Positions 41,561 through 51,057 of a stretch of 64,000 nt of DNA are shown piece after piece. Location of the stretch: positions 248,001-312,000 of the forward strand of contig JBMNKK010000001.1 of assembly GCA_050952125.1 (NCBI GenBank), read 5' to 3'. How positions within the stretch are numbered: the first letter of the stretch is position 1; every line of letters starts with the position of its first letter. Made by a program: the position numbers and the translations under genes. The notes beneath the pieces are model-generated. The model saw nothing but the letters and a program-made list of their open reading frames with translations, was not told where the DNA came from and did no database searches. Origin of the DNA: UBA3951 sp050952125 (lineage in GTDB: Bacteria; Bacillota; Sulfobacillia; Fermentithermobacillales; Fermentithermobacillaceae).

Positions 41561-42438
41561 CCTTTCGCCCGGTAAACCTGTTCCAGAAAGTGTGCCACGC
41601 CGTCATCGTCGCATGAAAGAGTGAAGCAATCTGCTGCATGAGCAAGCCGTGGGGCAGCGTTAGCCATCGCTACGCCAACCCCCGCGGCCTCGATCATCTC
41701 GACGTCGTTGTTTCCGTCTCCTATCGCGGCGATCTCTTCACGCGCCAATCCGAGCCGCTCCCCCGCCATGAGGAGGGCTTGTCCCTTGTTGACTGAGGCA
41801 TCCATGATCTCCAAGAGGGTCTCGCCCGCGTGCGTGCGAGTTATCACAGAGCGCAGAACGCCGCCAAAGTCACGCTCTACGGCTTCCATGACAACCTTCA
41901 CCTTGTCCGGAGGCGCATCGGTGTAGATCTTCGCGACTTCTCCGGCAAGGTCGTCAACCGCACCTTCAGGCAACACCGTGACCGGCGCAGCGACGGTCAA
42001 CCCCAAAAAACCCGACAACACGCGCAGCCCTGGGGGCCTGGCACGCCTTCCGGGCACAAGAGGGCGTTCAACAGCCACACGCCCCCGCAGCGTGGCCTCA
42101 AAGGTGGCGCCAATCCGGCGGAGCATGGATAGGAGCGCTTTGAGCGCGTCCGCCTGCATGGGGATGAACTGCCAATCGTGCCTGGCGTTAGGAGACAGCA
42201 CGTGTGCTCCGTTGACCGCGATTTGCGGCCCCCTCGCGCCCACCCACCACGCGATTCTGGAGGTGTTGAAGCTCGAGCGGCCGCTGGCAATCGCAACTGA
42301 GACACCGTACTTCGAGGCCTTTCTCACTACAGTCCTTGTATGCCAAGAGGGACCCCCCTTGGAGTTAAGGAGAGTCCCGTCCAGATCAACAGCTACCAGG
42401 CGGATCCTTCGAAGCGCCTCCGTCTCGTCACGTAACAA
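41557..42438 (-). CDS. HAD-superfamily (Cof-type) phosphatase
   Basis: 293 residues from a TTG at 42438 with GGGAGGA upstream. HAD motif I is VAVDLDGTLLNS, motif II is VAIASGRSS and motifs III/IV are GDGNNDVEMIEAAGVGVAMANA. The large C2 cap in the middle places it in the Cof/YbiV group, which dephosphorylates sugar or cofactor phosphates. The true substrate is unknown. It overlaps the end of the convergent DUF2207-like gene by four bases. Confidence 0.9.
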   Translation of the reverse strand: MLRDETEALRRIRLVAVDLDGTLLNSKGGPSWHTRTVVRKASKYGVSVAIASGRSSFNTSRIAWWVGARGPQIAVNGAHVLSPNARHDWQFIPMQADALKALLSMLRRIGATFEATLRGRVAVERPLVPGRRARPPGLRVLSGFLGLTVAAPVTVLPEGAVDDLAGEVAKIYTDAPPDKVKVVMEAVERDFGGVLRSVITRTHAGETLLEIMDASVNKGQALLMAGERLGLAREEIAAIGDGNNDVEMIEAAGVGVAMANAAPRLAHAADCFTLSCDDDGVAHFLEQVYRAKG

Positions 42439-42541
42439 AGGTGTCCTCCCTACCGCAGTTGGTTGCAGCTGGTTTCACTCGCCGAAGCGGCCACGCCTTC
42501 CGGCGCGCGACGGCCGCGGGTGCGAAACAAAACCCCTGCTG

Positions 42542-43720
42542 CTAAAACCGATCGTACAGCAGTCCCTCGTAGCATGCCAAGAGGAACTTGATGCCCGGCA
42601 CCAGAGAGTCAATGTAGAGATACTCAGAGGTGCGGTGGCCGTTCTCGGATCGCTTAAAGCCCATGGTCACGGCCGGCCAGCCGTTGGCCAACGGGATATT
42701 CGAATCGGTGCTGGAAGCCGAAAGCCTCAGCTCCAACCCGTGTTCTCTACCCACTTCGAGGATGCCTTTGACCAGGGGAGAATCGGGAGAAATGCTTCCG
42801 GTTGGGCGGTCGCCTACGACCTCGACAGTGTACGTAGTGCGGGTCTCGGCTGCCGCCGCGTCGAGCACCTCCATGACCTCCTTCTCAAGCTCCCGGAGAG
42901 GCTCGGTGCTGACCGACCTCATATCCAGGAGCATCCAGGCATCCTGGGCAATGGAGTTGACGGAGTGTCCGCCCGATACGACTCCAACGTTATAGCTGGT
43001 TCTGGGGTTCGACGGCACCTTGATCTTCGCGATTCCCGCGATGGCAGTCCCCATCCCGTGAATCGCGCTGGACTTCCCGAACGCGCCCCACGAGTGGCCG
43101 CCTTCACCCTTGAACTCAATGCGCAACCTGCGAGACCCGATGCCCCCGTTGATAAGCCCGCCCAATCCGCCGTCTATGTTGAGGAAGACCAGCTTGGAGG
43201 GGTCCAGTTTGAACCCTCCGAAATCGTAATCGGTCACATGGCTGCAGAAATACCTGGCACCCTTGAGGTCACCGAGGCCCTCCTCACACACGTTACCGAT
43301 CAGCAGCACCGGGTGCGGAAGCGGCACATTCTTGGCGAATATGCGGCCGACAAGCAGCATCTGGCCAACCGACGCCGTGTTGTCGGAAATACCGGGAGCC
43401 GCCAGGATATTGCCGTCTCTCTTTACCGTAAGGTCGGTTTCTCTCGGGAATACCGTGTCGATGTGAGCCATGCTCACTATGACCTTGGAATCATCTTTTC
43501 CCGGGAAGAAGCCGATGACATTGCCTACCGGGTCTGTTTGGACAAGCGGAAAGCCGAACTCTCTCATAATCCCCGCAATAAACCTGCCGCGCTCCGCCTC
43601 ATCATGGCTGGGTGCGGGCACTTGGGTTATGCGCGAGATGAGGTCAACCAGTTCCTCCTGGCACCCGTCCAGTTCCTCGAGGCCCCTCTGAATCCAGTCC
43701 TGATGCTTAAGTTCTGTCAC
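42542..43720 (-). CDS. M20 family metallopeptidase
   Basis: 392 residues from a GTG at 43720, with GGGGG upstream. Metal-site motifs are MAHIDTVFPRE, GISDNTASVGQ and NVCEEGLGDLKG. The dimerisation lid follows (EFKGEGGHSW). It resembles the dipeptidase/aminoacylase M20 group (PepD or tripeptidase-like) that completes the breakdown of di- and tripeptides in the cytoplasm. It lies just after the pyrophosphatase gene on the same strand. Confidence 0.88.
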   Translation of the reverse strand: MTELKHQDWIQRGLEELDGCQEELVDLISRITQVPAPSHDEAERGRFIAGIMREFGFPLVQTDPVGNVIGFFPGKDDSKVIVSMAHIDTVFPRETDLTVKRDGNILAAPGISDNTASVGQMLLVGRIFAKNVPLPHPVLLIGNVCEEGLGDLKGARYFCSHVTDYDFGGFKLDPSKLVFLNIDGGLGGLINGGIGSRRLRIEFKGEGGHSWGAFGKSSAIHGMGTAIAGIAKIKVPSNPRTSYNVGVVSGGHSVNSIAQDAWMLLDMRSVSTEPLRELEKEVMEVLDAAAAETRTTYTVEVVGDRPTGSISPDSPLVKGILEVGREHGLELRLSASSTDSNIPLANGWPAVTMGFKRSENGHRTSEYLYIDSLVPGIKFLLACYEGLLYDRF

Positions 43721-43751
43721 AGTGAGTTCCCCCTTCTCTGGCTCTCGCCGG

Positions 43752-45401
43752 CTACATGGCGTTGATCGCGCGTATGATCCGCGGGATCACCTGCTTCTTG
43801 CGGGATATCACGCCGGGCAAAAAGATGGGCGTTTGCGTTTGCTTGAGGCTCACGCCGAAAGCCCGTTCGATGATCTCCGCTTGGCTGCCTACTACAAGAA
43901 ACTCCGAGCCTTCGCCGATTATGTCGGTAAGCATGAGCAGCAGCAGGTCATATTCCCGCTCGGCCTGCAGATGGTGCATGAAAGCATAGAGCCGCTGCCT
44001 AAGAGGCGCGAGATCGGTATGGTAGATGTTGACCTGGCTTACCCCAATTTTGAGCTTGCGGATCCGGAACTCCTTGAAATCATCGAAGAAAACTTCGCTC
44101 TCGGTCTTGCCCTCAATAGAAGTGCCGGCACTGAACATGGCTTTCACAAACTCTTCGATGTCGATACCGGCGATTTCCCCAAGCCGCAAAGCTGCCGCCT
44201 CGTCTTCTTCGGTAGAAGTGGGCGACTTGAAAGCCAGGGTGTCTGAAAGAATAGCGGCACACATGAGCCCGGCGATCTCTTTGGGGGGCACGATATTCTG
44301 CTGCCGGTAGAGCTCGTCGATTATGGTGGACGTACACCCCAGAGGCCTGTTGACAAACACTATGGGTTGGTCCGTCTCAACGGCTCCGATGCGGTGGTGA
44401 TCGATGATCTCCAGAATACGCGCCTCTTCTATACCCTCGACCGACTGCGACATCTCGTTGTGATCCACCAAGATGACGTTCTTGCCCGAGTAATCCAGAA
44501 CATGGCGCCTGCCGATCTTGCCCACAGGCCGGCCGTTCTCGTCAAGGACGGGGAAACTCCTGTATTTGTAACGGAGCATAGTCTCTTTTATATCGTCCAC
44601 CAGCTCGTCAAGGGAGAACGCGATGAGATCGGAAGAAGTCATGAAGTGAGATACCGGTTCGCTCTGGCTCACTCGCCTCGCTACCTCGTAGGTGGCGTAA
44701 GGAGTCGAGATCACCGTGACGTTCCGGTGCTCCGCCGCAGAGAGAAACCCCGGGGCGGGAGTAGCCCCTCCGGCTATCACGACCACTTGAGTTCCGGGGG
44801 TGTCCAGAATGCCGGGGTGAATCTGCCCTTCACCCGCGATAACGAGAACCGGCGTCCCCGCCCCTCTACGAGGCACTCCGATCGCGTCAGTCAGCGTGCC
44901 CGCTTGAGACGCTACTTCCACAATCCCCTGAAACTCCTTTTGCCCGCTTACAACAATCGCCCCTTTTAGGGCCCCCGCGATGTTCTCAACGGGTACCGCC
45001 CCCCGGACAAAGCCGCCGTCAGACTCTAGATAAGCTTCCGCGATGTCGCCGAGTGTAACGATGCCGGTAAGCTTGCCTTGCCTGTCCACAACCGTGACAT
45101 TCTTGTACCCGCTCTCCACCATAAGGTCCCAGGCTTGGCGCATAGACGCGCCGGCGTTGACATTGACGGACGGGTCAAATGCAAGGTCTCTCACCTGCGT
45201 GTACACGTTCTCAAGCAACATCGGGGCCGGCACCTGAAAATAGTCAAGCACAAACGAAGTCTCACGGTTAGGCGGCCCCAGGCGCGTGGGAATAAACTGC
45301 ACATCCGGCTCTATCACATTCTTGTAGTGAGCGTACGCGATAGGCGACGCGATGGAATCTGTATCGGGGTTTCTGTGCCCAATTAGATATACGATAGTCA
45401 T
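43752..45401 (-). CDS. ppaC: CBS-DRTGG manganese-dependent inorganic pyrophosphatase
   Basis: 549 residues, family II pyrophosphatase (DHH fold) with an inserted regulatory region. The N-terminal metal motif is GHRNPDTDS (H9, D13, D15). Two CBS repeats bracket a DRTGG domain at about residues 70-310. The DHH motif is ILEIIDHHRIG, followed by the DHHA2 domain. CBS domains of this family bind adenine nucleotides and set activity; the DRTGG insertion is typical of clostridial enzymes. AAGGAG lies before the ATG. It sits beside phoU and pst, so the block links phosphate uptake to PPi hydrolysis. Confidence 0.95.
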   Translation of the reverse strand: MTIVYLIGHRNPDTDSIASPIAYAHYKNVIEPDVQFIPTRLGPPNRETSFVLDYFQVPAPMLLENVYTQVRDLAFDPSVNVNAGASMRQAWDLMVESGYKNVTVVDRQGKLTGIVTLGDIAEAYLESDGGFVRGAVPVENIAGALKGAIVVSGQKEFQGIVEVASQAGTLTDAIGVPRRGAGTPVLVIAGEGQIHPGILDTPGTQVVVIAGGATPAPGFLSAAEHRNVTVISTPYATYEVARRVSQSEPVSHFMTSSDLIAFSLDELVDDIKETMLRYKYRSFPVLDENGRPVGKIGRRHVLDYSGKNVILVDHNEMSQSVEGIEEARILEIIDHHRIGAVETDQPIVFVNRPLGCTSTIIDELYRQQNIVPPKEIAGLMCAAILSDTLAFKSPTSTEEDEAAALRLGEIAGIDIEEFVKAMFSAGTSIEGKTESEVFFDDFKEFRIRKLKIGVSQVNIYHTDLAPLRQRLYAFMHHLQAEREYDLLLLMLTDIIGEGSEFLVVGSQAEIIERAFGVSLKQTQTPIFLPGVISRKKQVIPRIIRAINAM

Positions 45402-45411
45402 AGGCTTCTCC

Positions 45412-46167
45412 TTATCCCGGGAATGAAAGAATGTCAGACGGCGTCACGATACCCAAGAGCTGTTCCTGGGGGTGCCCGCTGTGAGTTATGAGGACGGCCG
45501 ATATCTGCCGTTTCTCAGCCTTCGAGTTCTCTCTGAACATCTCTTCAACCTCGTACAAAGTAGTGTCCCTCGATACAAACCGTGCCCTTTGAGGATTCTT
45601 CTGGCTCGCCAAGACTTCCTCAACCGGGATTTCTGAAAGCGACATGGCGCGATCGCCTTGTGACGCGATGAGGCGGGCTACCCACGCGGCAATACCTCCG
45701 TCCGTCAAGAGGCCCTGGTAGACTCCGTCACGGTAGACGGGAAACTGGGTATATCCCGTGGATCGCATGGCCCTGAAGACTTCCTCCATCTTGTCGTCCG
45801 GCGCGAAGACCACTACATCCCGGCGGAACATCGGATACACAGTCGGCGGATTTGCCAGAACCCGCTCAATCTCCTCGATGCGTTCTACCGTCTCTCGGAG
45901 GGGCACGGCGATGAGATAATCGGGACTCACCCTTTCATGGACGATGGCGTTACGGAGCTCCCCGAACTCGCTGAGATCGTCCTTAAAGCGCCTAACTGCC
46001 GCGTTTTCCTTAGCAGCAACATCCACCATATGGCGAAAACTGTCTTTCGTATCGCCGCTTCCGATCATCTTCCGCAGAACCTGTTCGATAGCGTGATAGG
46101 CAGCCAGAAACCTTTCTCCCCGGTCTCGCTCTTCAGCCGTTGTACATTCTGAAGTAGTTCGCGCCAT
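45412..46167 (-). CDS. HEPN-like domain plus CBS-pair protein
   Basis: 251 residues. The helical N-terminus (about 15-85) contains ELRNAIVHER, which matches the RX4-6H signature of HEPN RNase domains. Residues ~110-250 hold two CBS repeats (FRAMRSTGYTQFPVYRDGVY and LITHSGHPQEQLLGIVTPSD) that normally sense adenine nucleotides. It lies between the pyrophosphatase and phoU genes on the same strand, ten bases from ppaC. HEPN assignment rests on the one motif and helical context, so it is tentative. If right, it would be a nucleotide-gated RNA-cutting or RNA-binding protein. Confidence 0.7.
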   Translation of the reverse strand: MARTTSECTTAEERDRGERFLAAYHAIEQVLRKMIGSGDTKDSFRHMVDVAAKENAAVRRFKDDLSEFGELRNAIVHERVSPDYLIAVPLRETVERIEEIERVLANPPTVYPMFRRDVVVFAPDDKMEEVFRAMRSTGYTQFPVYRDGVYQGLLTDGGIAAWVARLIASQGDRAMSLSEIPVEEVLASQKNPQRARFVSRDTTLYEVEEMFRENSKAEKRQISAVLITHSGHPQEQLLGIVTPSDILSFPG

Positions 46168-46185
46168 AATCTTCCCCCAGATCTT

Positions 46186-46848
46186 CTACTGGTGTATCTC
46201 CCTAAGCTCCCCCGTTTCCACGTAGCAGACCCGCTCACCGATGTTGGTGATGTGGTCCGCGATCCTCTCCAAGTAACGGGCGATGAGGAGCAGCTGTGCC
46301 GCTTGGTCAACCAACAAAGGGTCTTTCTTCATATAGTCGCAGAGCTCATCGTGCAGGAGCCGGTAAAGGTGATCCACCTCGTCGTCTTCAGCTATCATCT
46401 TTTCGATGAGCTCGAGGTCGCGTGACACAAAGCCCTCAAGGCTCTCCCTCAGCATCGACACAACTATCCGCTCCATGCGCGGGATGTCGATAAGCGGCTT
46501 GAACAGCGGTTTATCGGCAAGGCGCTTGGCGGTCTTGCATATGTCAACCGAGTAATCGCCCACCCGCTCCACGTCGCTGGCAATAGACAGAGCGGCGAAC
46601 ACCCGGCGGAGGTCTCTGGCGGCGGGCTGCTGAGTCGCGATGATCTCCATGGCCCGCATCTCGATGTCGAACCGGTATTGGTCGACCACGTCGTCCCGCT
46701 CAATGGTTGCCTCGGCGAGAACGACGTCTCTTTCGTCAAGCGCCTTTATCGCGTCGCCGAGCATGGCCTCGGCTTCCCTGCCCATGGCCAAGAGGTCATC
46801 GTCCAGCTCCGTCAGCTGTTTATCAAAGAGGCGCCTTGGATTCAGCAT
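46186..46848 (-). CDS. phoU: Phosphate signalling complex protein PhoU
   Basis: 220 residues, six-helix two-repeat PhoU protein, usual length. Motifs are RRLFDKQLTELDDDLLAMGREAE at the start, metal-site segments VERVGDYSVDICKTA (residues about 91-106) and the second-repeat LERIADHITNIGERVCY. PhoU links the Pst transporter to the PhoR sensor and limits phosphate uptake. It is downstream of the pst genes in the same operon. Confidence 0.95.
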   Translation of the reverse strand: MLNPRRLFDKQLTELDDDLLAMGREAEAMLGDAIKALDERDVVLAEATIERDDVVDQYRFDIEMRAMEIIATQQPAARDLRRVFAALSIASDVERVGDYSVDICKTAKRLADKPLFKPLIDIPRMERIVVSMLRESLEGFVSRDLELIEKMIAEDDEVDHLYRLLHDELCDYMKKDPLLVDQAAQLLLIARYLERIADHITNIGERVCYVETGELREIHQ

Positions 46849-46885
46849 ACCCTTCCCATCCTTTCAAGACCTAGGTTCTCCACGC

Positions 46886-47662
46886 CTAGACCAGTTTCCC
46901 TGTTACATACTTCTCGGTCCTCGGGTCGCTCGGGTTGGTGAAGATCTCCTTGGTAGGGCCCATCTCCACTATTTCGCCACTCAGCATGAACACGGTGAAG
47001 TCCGACGCCCTTGCCGCCTGTTGCATATTGTGGGTGACGATCACGAGAGTGTACCGCTCTCGAAGCTGCCACATGAGGTCCTCCAGCTTGAGCGTAGCAA
47101 CGGGGTCCAGAGCCGAAGCGGGCTCATCCAGCAGTATTACGTCGGGTTCGGTGGATATGGCCCTCGCGATGCAAAGCTTCTGCTGGTTTCCCAAGGACAA
47201 CCCCAGAGCAGATTTGTGAAGTGAATCCTTCACATCATCCCATAGGCCGACTCCCTTGAGACTTCTCTCCACAATCTGATCGAGGTCACTCTTCCTCTTT
47301 ACGCCCTGCACCTTCGCCGCGCACGCTACATTGTCATAGATCGATAAGGGAAAAGCCACGGGCCGCTGAAAGACCATCCCGATCTTCGATCGGAGCCACG
47401 TAAGGTCTACGCCGGGGCCGTAAATGTCGGTGCCCGCGTAGTCGATCCCGCCTGCGGTCCTTACGCCCTCAATGAGGTCGTTCATCCTGTTGATGCTCCG
47501 CAGGAAGGTAGATTTGCCGCAGCCCGATGGCCCTATGATGGCAGTGATGCTCTTATCGGGGAAAGAAGCGGTGAGCCCCTTTAGCGCTTCAAAATCCCCG
47601 TAGTAGAGCCTGAAGTCCTTAGCCCGGACCTTAACTCCGTTTCGCTCCGGCGTCTCTGCCAT
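46886..47662 (-). CDS. pstB2: Phosphate ABC transporter ATP-binding protein (second PstB)
   Basis: About 258 residues. Walker A GPSGCGKSTF, Walker B VILLDEPASALD and the H-loop THN are intact, but the ABC signature reads LSLGNQQKLCIARA instead of LSGGQ. The rest is a PstB (short D-loop, SIYDNVAC). ATG at 47662 is chosen (a GTG lies nine bases upstream). It is paired with a second PstB gene immediately upstream, so the transporter may use a heterodimeric ATPase in which one site is weakened. Confidence 0.93.
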   Translation of the reverse strand: MAETPERNGVKVRAKDFRLYYGDFEALKGLTASFPDKSITAIIGPSGCGKSTFLRSINRMNDLIEGVRTAGGIDYAGTDIYGPGVDLTWLRSKIGMVFQRPVAFPLSIYDNVACAAKVQGVKRKSDLDQIVERSLKGVGLWDDVKDSLHKSALGLSLGNQQKLCIARAISTEPDVILLDEPASALDPVATLKLEDLMWQLRERYTLVIVTHNMQQAARASDFTVFMLSGEIVEMGPTKEIFTNPSDPRTEKYVTGKLV

Positions 47663-47675
47663 CCCTACCACCCTT

Positions 47676-48443
47676 CTAGCCGAACTTGCCTGTGATGTAG
47701 TCTTCGGTGCGCTTGTCTCTTGGCCGGGTAAACATCTGGCGAGCCGGCCCTTTCTCGATCAGCTCTCCCATGAAAAAGAACGCGATCTCTCCCTGCACTC
47801 TCGCGGCCTGCACGGGGTTATGGGTAACCAGTATGACCGTATACCGCTTTGACAACTCCCTGAGAAGCTCCTCGATGCGCAATGTCGATATGGGGTCGAG
47901 TCCGGAAGTGGGCTCATCCAGAAGGATAACCTCGGGCTCAACTGCAAGGACGCGGGCCAGCGAAACTCTCTGCTGCTGCCCTCCCGACAAGCTCTGGGCA
48001 GGCGAACTCAGGCGGTCCTTCACTTCATCCCATATAGCTGCCGATTTCAGCGATTCTTCAACTATCTCGTCAAGTCTCTTTCTAGACGAGATCCCGCGCT
48101 TTCTAGGTCCGTACGCCACGTTCTCGTAGATTGACATAGGAAGAGGGAGAGGCAGGGCGAAAACCATCCCCACAGTGCGCCTGAGGTCGGCCACGTCAAT
48201 ACCTCGTCCGTACACGTCCTCCCCGTTCAGCGCCAGTTCCCCTGTGTGGGAAGTGCCCTGGATCCTGTCGTTCAGCCTATTGAGAGCCTTCAAGAAGGTC
48301 GTCTTTCCGCTGCCGGTCGGCCCCATGATGGTAAGGAGCGAGTTCTCGGGCACGGACAGGTTGAGAGACTTCAGAGCCTGCACCTTGCCGTAGAAGAACG
48401 AGAAATCTACCGCTTGTACCTTGGCGCGAACCTCACCGCTCAT
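47676..48443 (-). CDS. pstB: Phosphate ABC transporter ATP-binding protein (PstB)
   Basis: 255 residues with an intact signature LSGGQQQRVSLARVLAVEP, Walker A GPTGSGKTTF and Walker B VILLDEPTSGLD. GGGAGG precedes the ATG. It provides the ATPase for PstA and PstC. The neighbour at 46886 is a diverged duplicate, sharing the DIYG/DVYGRGIDV and SIYENVAYG blocks. Confidence 0.95.
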   Translation of the reverse strand: MSGEVRAKVQAVDFSFFYGKVQALKSLNLSVPENSLLTIMGPTGSGKTTFLKALNRLNDRIQGTSHTGELALNGEDVYGRGIDVADLRRTVGMVFALPLPLPMSIYENVAYGPRKRGISSRKRLDEIVEESLKSAAIWDEVKDRLSSPAQSLSGGQQQRVSLARVLAVEPEVILLDEPTSGLDPISTLRIEELLRELSKRYTVILVTHNPVQAARVQGEIAFFFMGELIEKGPARQMFTRPRDKRTEDYITGKFG

Positions 48444-48447
48444 GACC

Positions 48448-49299
48448 TTACCTCCCTGCCGCCGAGCGCCTCTTCGAGAGGCGGTGAAGCATGTAATAAG
48501 CGGCGAAATTCACTAGGAGCACGGCAATGAGGAGTACCGCGGCTGTCCCGTAAGCTTTGTCGAGCGAGATGCCCTCCCTCGCCAATATGTAAAAGTGAAC
48601 CGGTAGGGTGCGGACAGGATCGAACAGCGACGTAGGCAGCCTAAGCGACGACCCGGCAGTGAAGATAACCGCGGCCGTTTCGCCGATTGCCCTGCCCATG
48701 GCCAAGATGACACCTGTCGCGATACCCGGCACCGCAGTCGGAAGCACAACGGAGGTCACGGTCTGCCACCTGCTGGCTCCGAGAGCAAAGCTTATCTCTC
48801 TGTACGAATCCGGCACCGACCTTATCGCCTCTTCCGCCGTTCTCACTATTGTGGGAAGCATCATCGCGGCCAGAGTTAGCGAGCCCGACAAGATGGACCA
48901 CCCCATGCCCATCTGTATGACGAAAAACAGGAACCCGAACAGCCCGAATATGATGGACGGGATTCCCGCAAGGCTCTCGGTCCCGTACCTCACGATCCGC
49001 GAGAAAGTACCTTCCCGCGTGTACTCGGTCAGGAAGATGGCGGTGCCGATTCCCAGCGGAGCGGCTATTAAGACGCTGATCACCGTGAGTACGACGGTAC
49101 CTACGATGCTCGGAAAGATGCCGCCTTCCCTGCCCATCTTCTCAGGGAATCCGAATATGAACTCCGGAGTGATGACGGGAGCGCCCCTCACCAGGATATA
49201 GCCGATGATCAGCGCGAGGACAGCGACGGCCACATAGGCCGAGGCGCGCACCAAGGCGATGCCCGCCTTCCCTGATCTCGCGATTGGGTCTCTCGTCAT
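48448..49299 (-). CDS. pstA: Phosphate ABC transporter permease PstA
   Basis: 283 residues with six membrane segments and the EAA loop PDSYREISFALGASRWQTVTSVVLP. The early periplasmic LIGYILVRGAPVITPEFIFGFPE is PstA-typical. It forms the channel with PstC. Operon member between pstC and pstB. Confidence 0.95.
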   Translation of the reverse strand: MTRDPIARSGKAGIALVRASAYVAVAVLALIIGYILVRGAPVITPEFIFGFPEKMGREGGIFPSIVGTVVLTVISVLIAAPLGIGTAIFLTEYTREGTFSRIVRYGTESLAGIPSIIFGLFGFLFFVIQMGMGWSILSGSLTLAAMMLPTIVRTAEEAIRSVPDSYREISFALGASRWQTVTSVVLPTAVPGIATGVILAMGRAIGETAAVIFTAGSSLRLPTSLFDPVRTLPVHFYILAREGISLDKAYGTAAVLLIAVLLVNFAAYYMLHRLSKRRSAAGR

Positions 49300-49317
49300 A
49301 TACTCAACGCTCCTGCC

Positions 49318-50160
49318 TCATTTGCTTCTGATGAACGCTCTGGCAACGGTGTTCAGCACACCTATAACGACAAACAGAACTATGCCGGTGGCAAACAGGG
49401 CCTGCCTGTGCATCCCGGCAGCGTAGCCCATTTCCAGAGCGATATTCGATGTCATGGTCCTGACGGGATCAAGGAATGAAACTGGAATTATGGTTGCGTT
49501 TCCCGCAACCATGATCACGGCCATCGTCTCACCTACCGCCCTGCCCATCGCCAATATAGAAGCCGCCAAGATGCCTGACTTGGCAGCCGGCAGCACGACG
49601 GTGGTCACGGCCTGCCACGGATTAGCCCCCACTGCAAGCATGCCTTCACGGTAAGCGGCGGGCACGGCCCGCAGTGCGTCATATGAGACGCTGACCATGG
49701 TGGGAAGGATCATGATGCCCAGGACCACCGCAGATGCCAAGACTGAAAACCCTGGCCCGCCCAGTCGGTCGCGAATTAAGGGGACAATAACCGTAAGTCC
49801 CAGAAAACCGAACACTACCGAAGGAATCCCGGCCAAAATCTCCACTAGGGGTTTGAGCACTGCGGCTGACTTCTTTGGAGCAAACTCTGACAGGTACAGA
49901 GCCGCTCCGAGCCCGAGGGGTAATCCTATGATCAGCGCTCCGAACGTGACGAAGAACGACCCCACGATCATCGGCAAGATGCCGAACTCATTCTTGCCGG
50001 GTGCCCACCTGGTGCCCGTGATGAAGTTCCAGAGCCCTACCTTGGCCAAGGCGGGGGCGCCTTCCCGGAAGATGAAGATGATGATTAGGGCCAGTACCGC
50101 AACTGACGTCAGCCCGACAACAGTCAAAGCAATTTCAGCGTACTTCTCTTTCCTGTTCAT
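49318..50160 (-). CDS. pstC: Phosphate ABC transporter permease PstC
   Basis: 280 residues with six membrane helices and EAA loop PAAYREGMLAVGANPWQAVTTVVLPAA. N-terminal FREGAPALAKVGLWNFITGTRW is PstC-typical. It lies downstream of pstS and upstream of pstA. Confidence 0.95.
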   Translation of the reverse strand: MNRKEKYAEIALTVVGLTSVAVLALIIIFIFREGAPALAKVGLWNFITGTRWAPGKNEFGILPMIVGSFFVTFGALIIGLPLGLGAALYLSEFAPKKSAAVLKPLVEILAGIPSVVFGFLGLTVIVPLIRDRLGGPGFSVLASAVVLGIMILPTMVSVSYDALRAVPAAYREGMLAVGANPWQAVTTVVLPAAKSGILAASILAMGRAVGETMAVIMVAGNATIIPVSFLDPVRTMTSNIALEMGYAAGMHRQALFATGIVLFVVIGVLNTVARAFIRSK

Positions 50161-50238
50161 CTACGACTCATCACCTACAAGGCCGGAATCTTCGCAGAAG
50201 AGACAGAGTCCACACTCCGACCGTAATCACGCGCGGCG

Positions 50239-51057
50239 CTACTCTGCCGTAACCAGCCCCTCGTCTGCGAGGATACGCCTGCCCTCCTCGCTCAGCACGA
50301 ACTCTACAAAGGATCTGGCTTCGGGGGCATACTCACCCTTGGCCACAAACAGAAACGGGCGGACAAGGGCATAGTCGCCGGCACGGACATTCTCCACCGT
50401 CGCTTCCACACAGTCTATCTTTATGGCCTTAACCCTGGCATCGACCAGGCCTAGGGAGATGTATCCAATACCCATCTTGTCTCCGGCCACCGTCTCTCGT
50501 ACGGCTCCATTAGAATCCTGCACTATCGCGCGGGGAAGCACGTCTTCGCCTTCCATCATAAGTTCGTCGAAGGCTCCGCGCGTTCCCGAGCCTTCTTCCC
50601 TGCTCACGACATGGATCTTGCCGGGCGGCCCTCCAATCTCTTGCCAATCGGTTATGCGGCCTGAGAAAATGCGGCGAACCTCCGCCCGGGTGAGACCTGA
50701 CACGGGATTTGAAGGGTGGACAATCAGAGCGAGCGCGTCCCGGGCGATCACGGTAGCGGTGAGATCGCTCTCGCTTTCGGCCAGGTCTCTCGACATCATG
50801 CCGATCTCTGCCGTGCCTGCCAAAGCCGCCCTCGCGCCCGCGCTTGACCCTCCGCCTTGCACGTTTATCGCAGGGCGTTCAGGGTACTTTGCGGCGTACT
50901 CCTCTGCCAGCATCTCGGCAAAGGGCTGCACCGAGGTTGACCCGGCAACCGTTATCGATGAACCCCTCTCACCTTCTTGCCGCGAGCAGCCGCAGGCGGC
51001 CACACTCAGGAAAAACAACAGGCAGAACGCTAAAATCCGCCCGAGTCTCGACTTCAC
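50239..51057 (-). CDS. pstS: Phosphate-binding lipoprotein PstS
   Basis: 272 residues from a GTG at 51057, chosen because GGAGG lies ten bases upstream and the translation then starts at a signal peptide (KSRLGRILAFCLLFFLSVAAC). The lipobox Cys is in AACGCS. Mature protein begins TVAGSTSVQPFAEMLA, with GGGSSAG and SREEGSGTRGAFDELM, the phosphate-binding loops of PstS. Length is typical. It heads the pst operon; its promoter lies in the shared region with the FMN riboswitch. Confidence 0.94.
   Translation of the reverse strand: MKSRLGRILAFCLLFFLSVAACGCSRQEGERGSSITVAGSTSVQPFAEMLAEEYAAKYPERPAINVQGGGSSAGARAALAGTAEIGMMSRDLAESESDLTATVIARDALALIVHPSNPVSGLTRAEVRRIFSGRITDWQEIGGPPGKIHVVSREEGSGTRGAFDELMMEGEDVLPRAIVQDSNGAVRETVAGDKMGIGYISLGLVDARVKAIKIDCVEATVENVRAGDYALVRPFLFVAKGEYAPEARSFVEFVLSEEGRRILADEGLVTAE

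Noticed and set aside
41978..43765. 595-residue plus-strand open frame
   Set aside because: It is antisense to the HAD phosphatase and M20 peptidase genes, has no recognisable domain, and its His/Arg/Pro-rich composition is typical of a shadow frame in GC-rich DNA.
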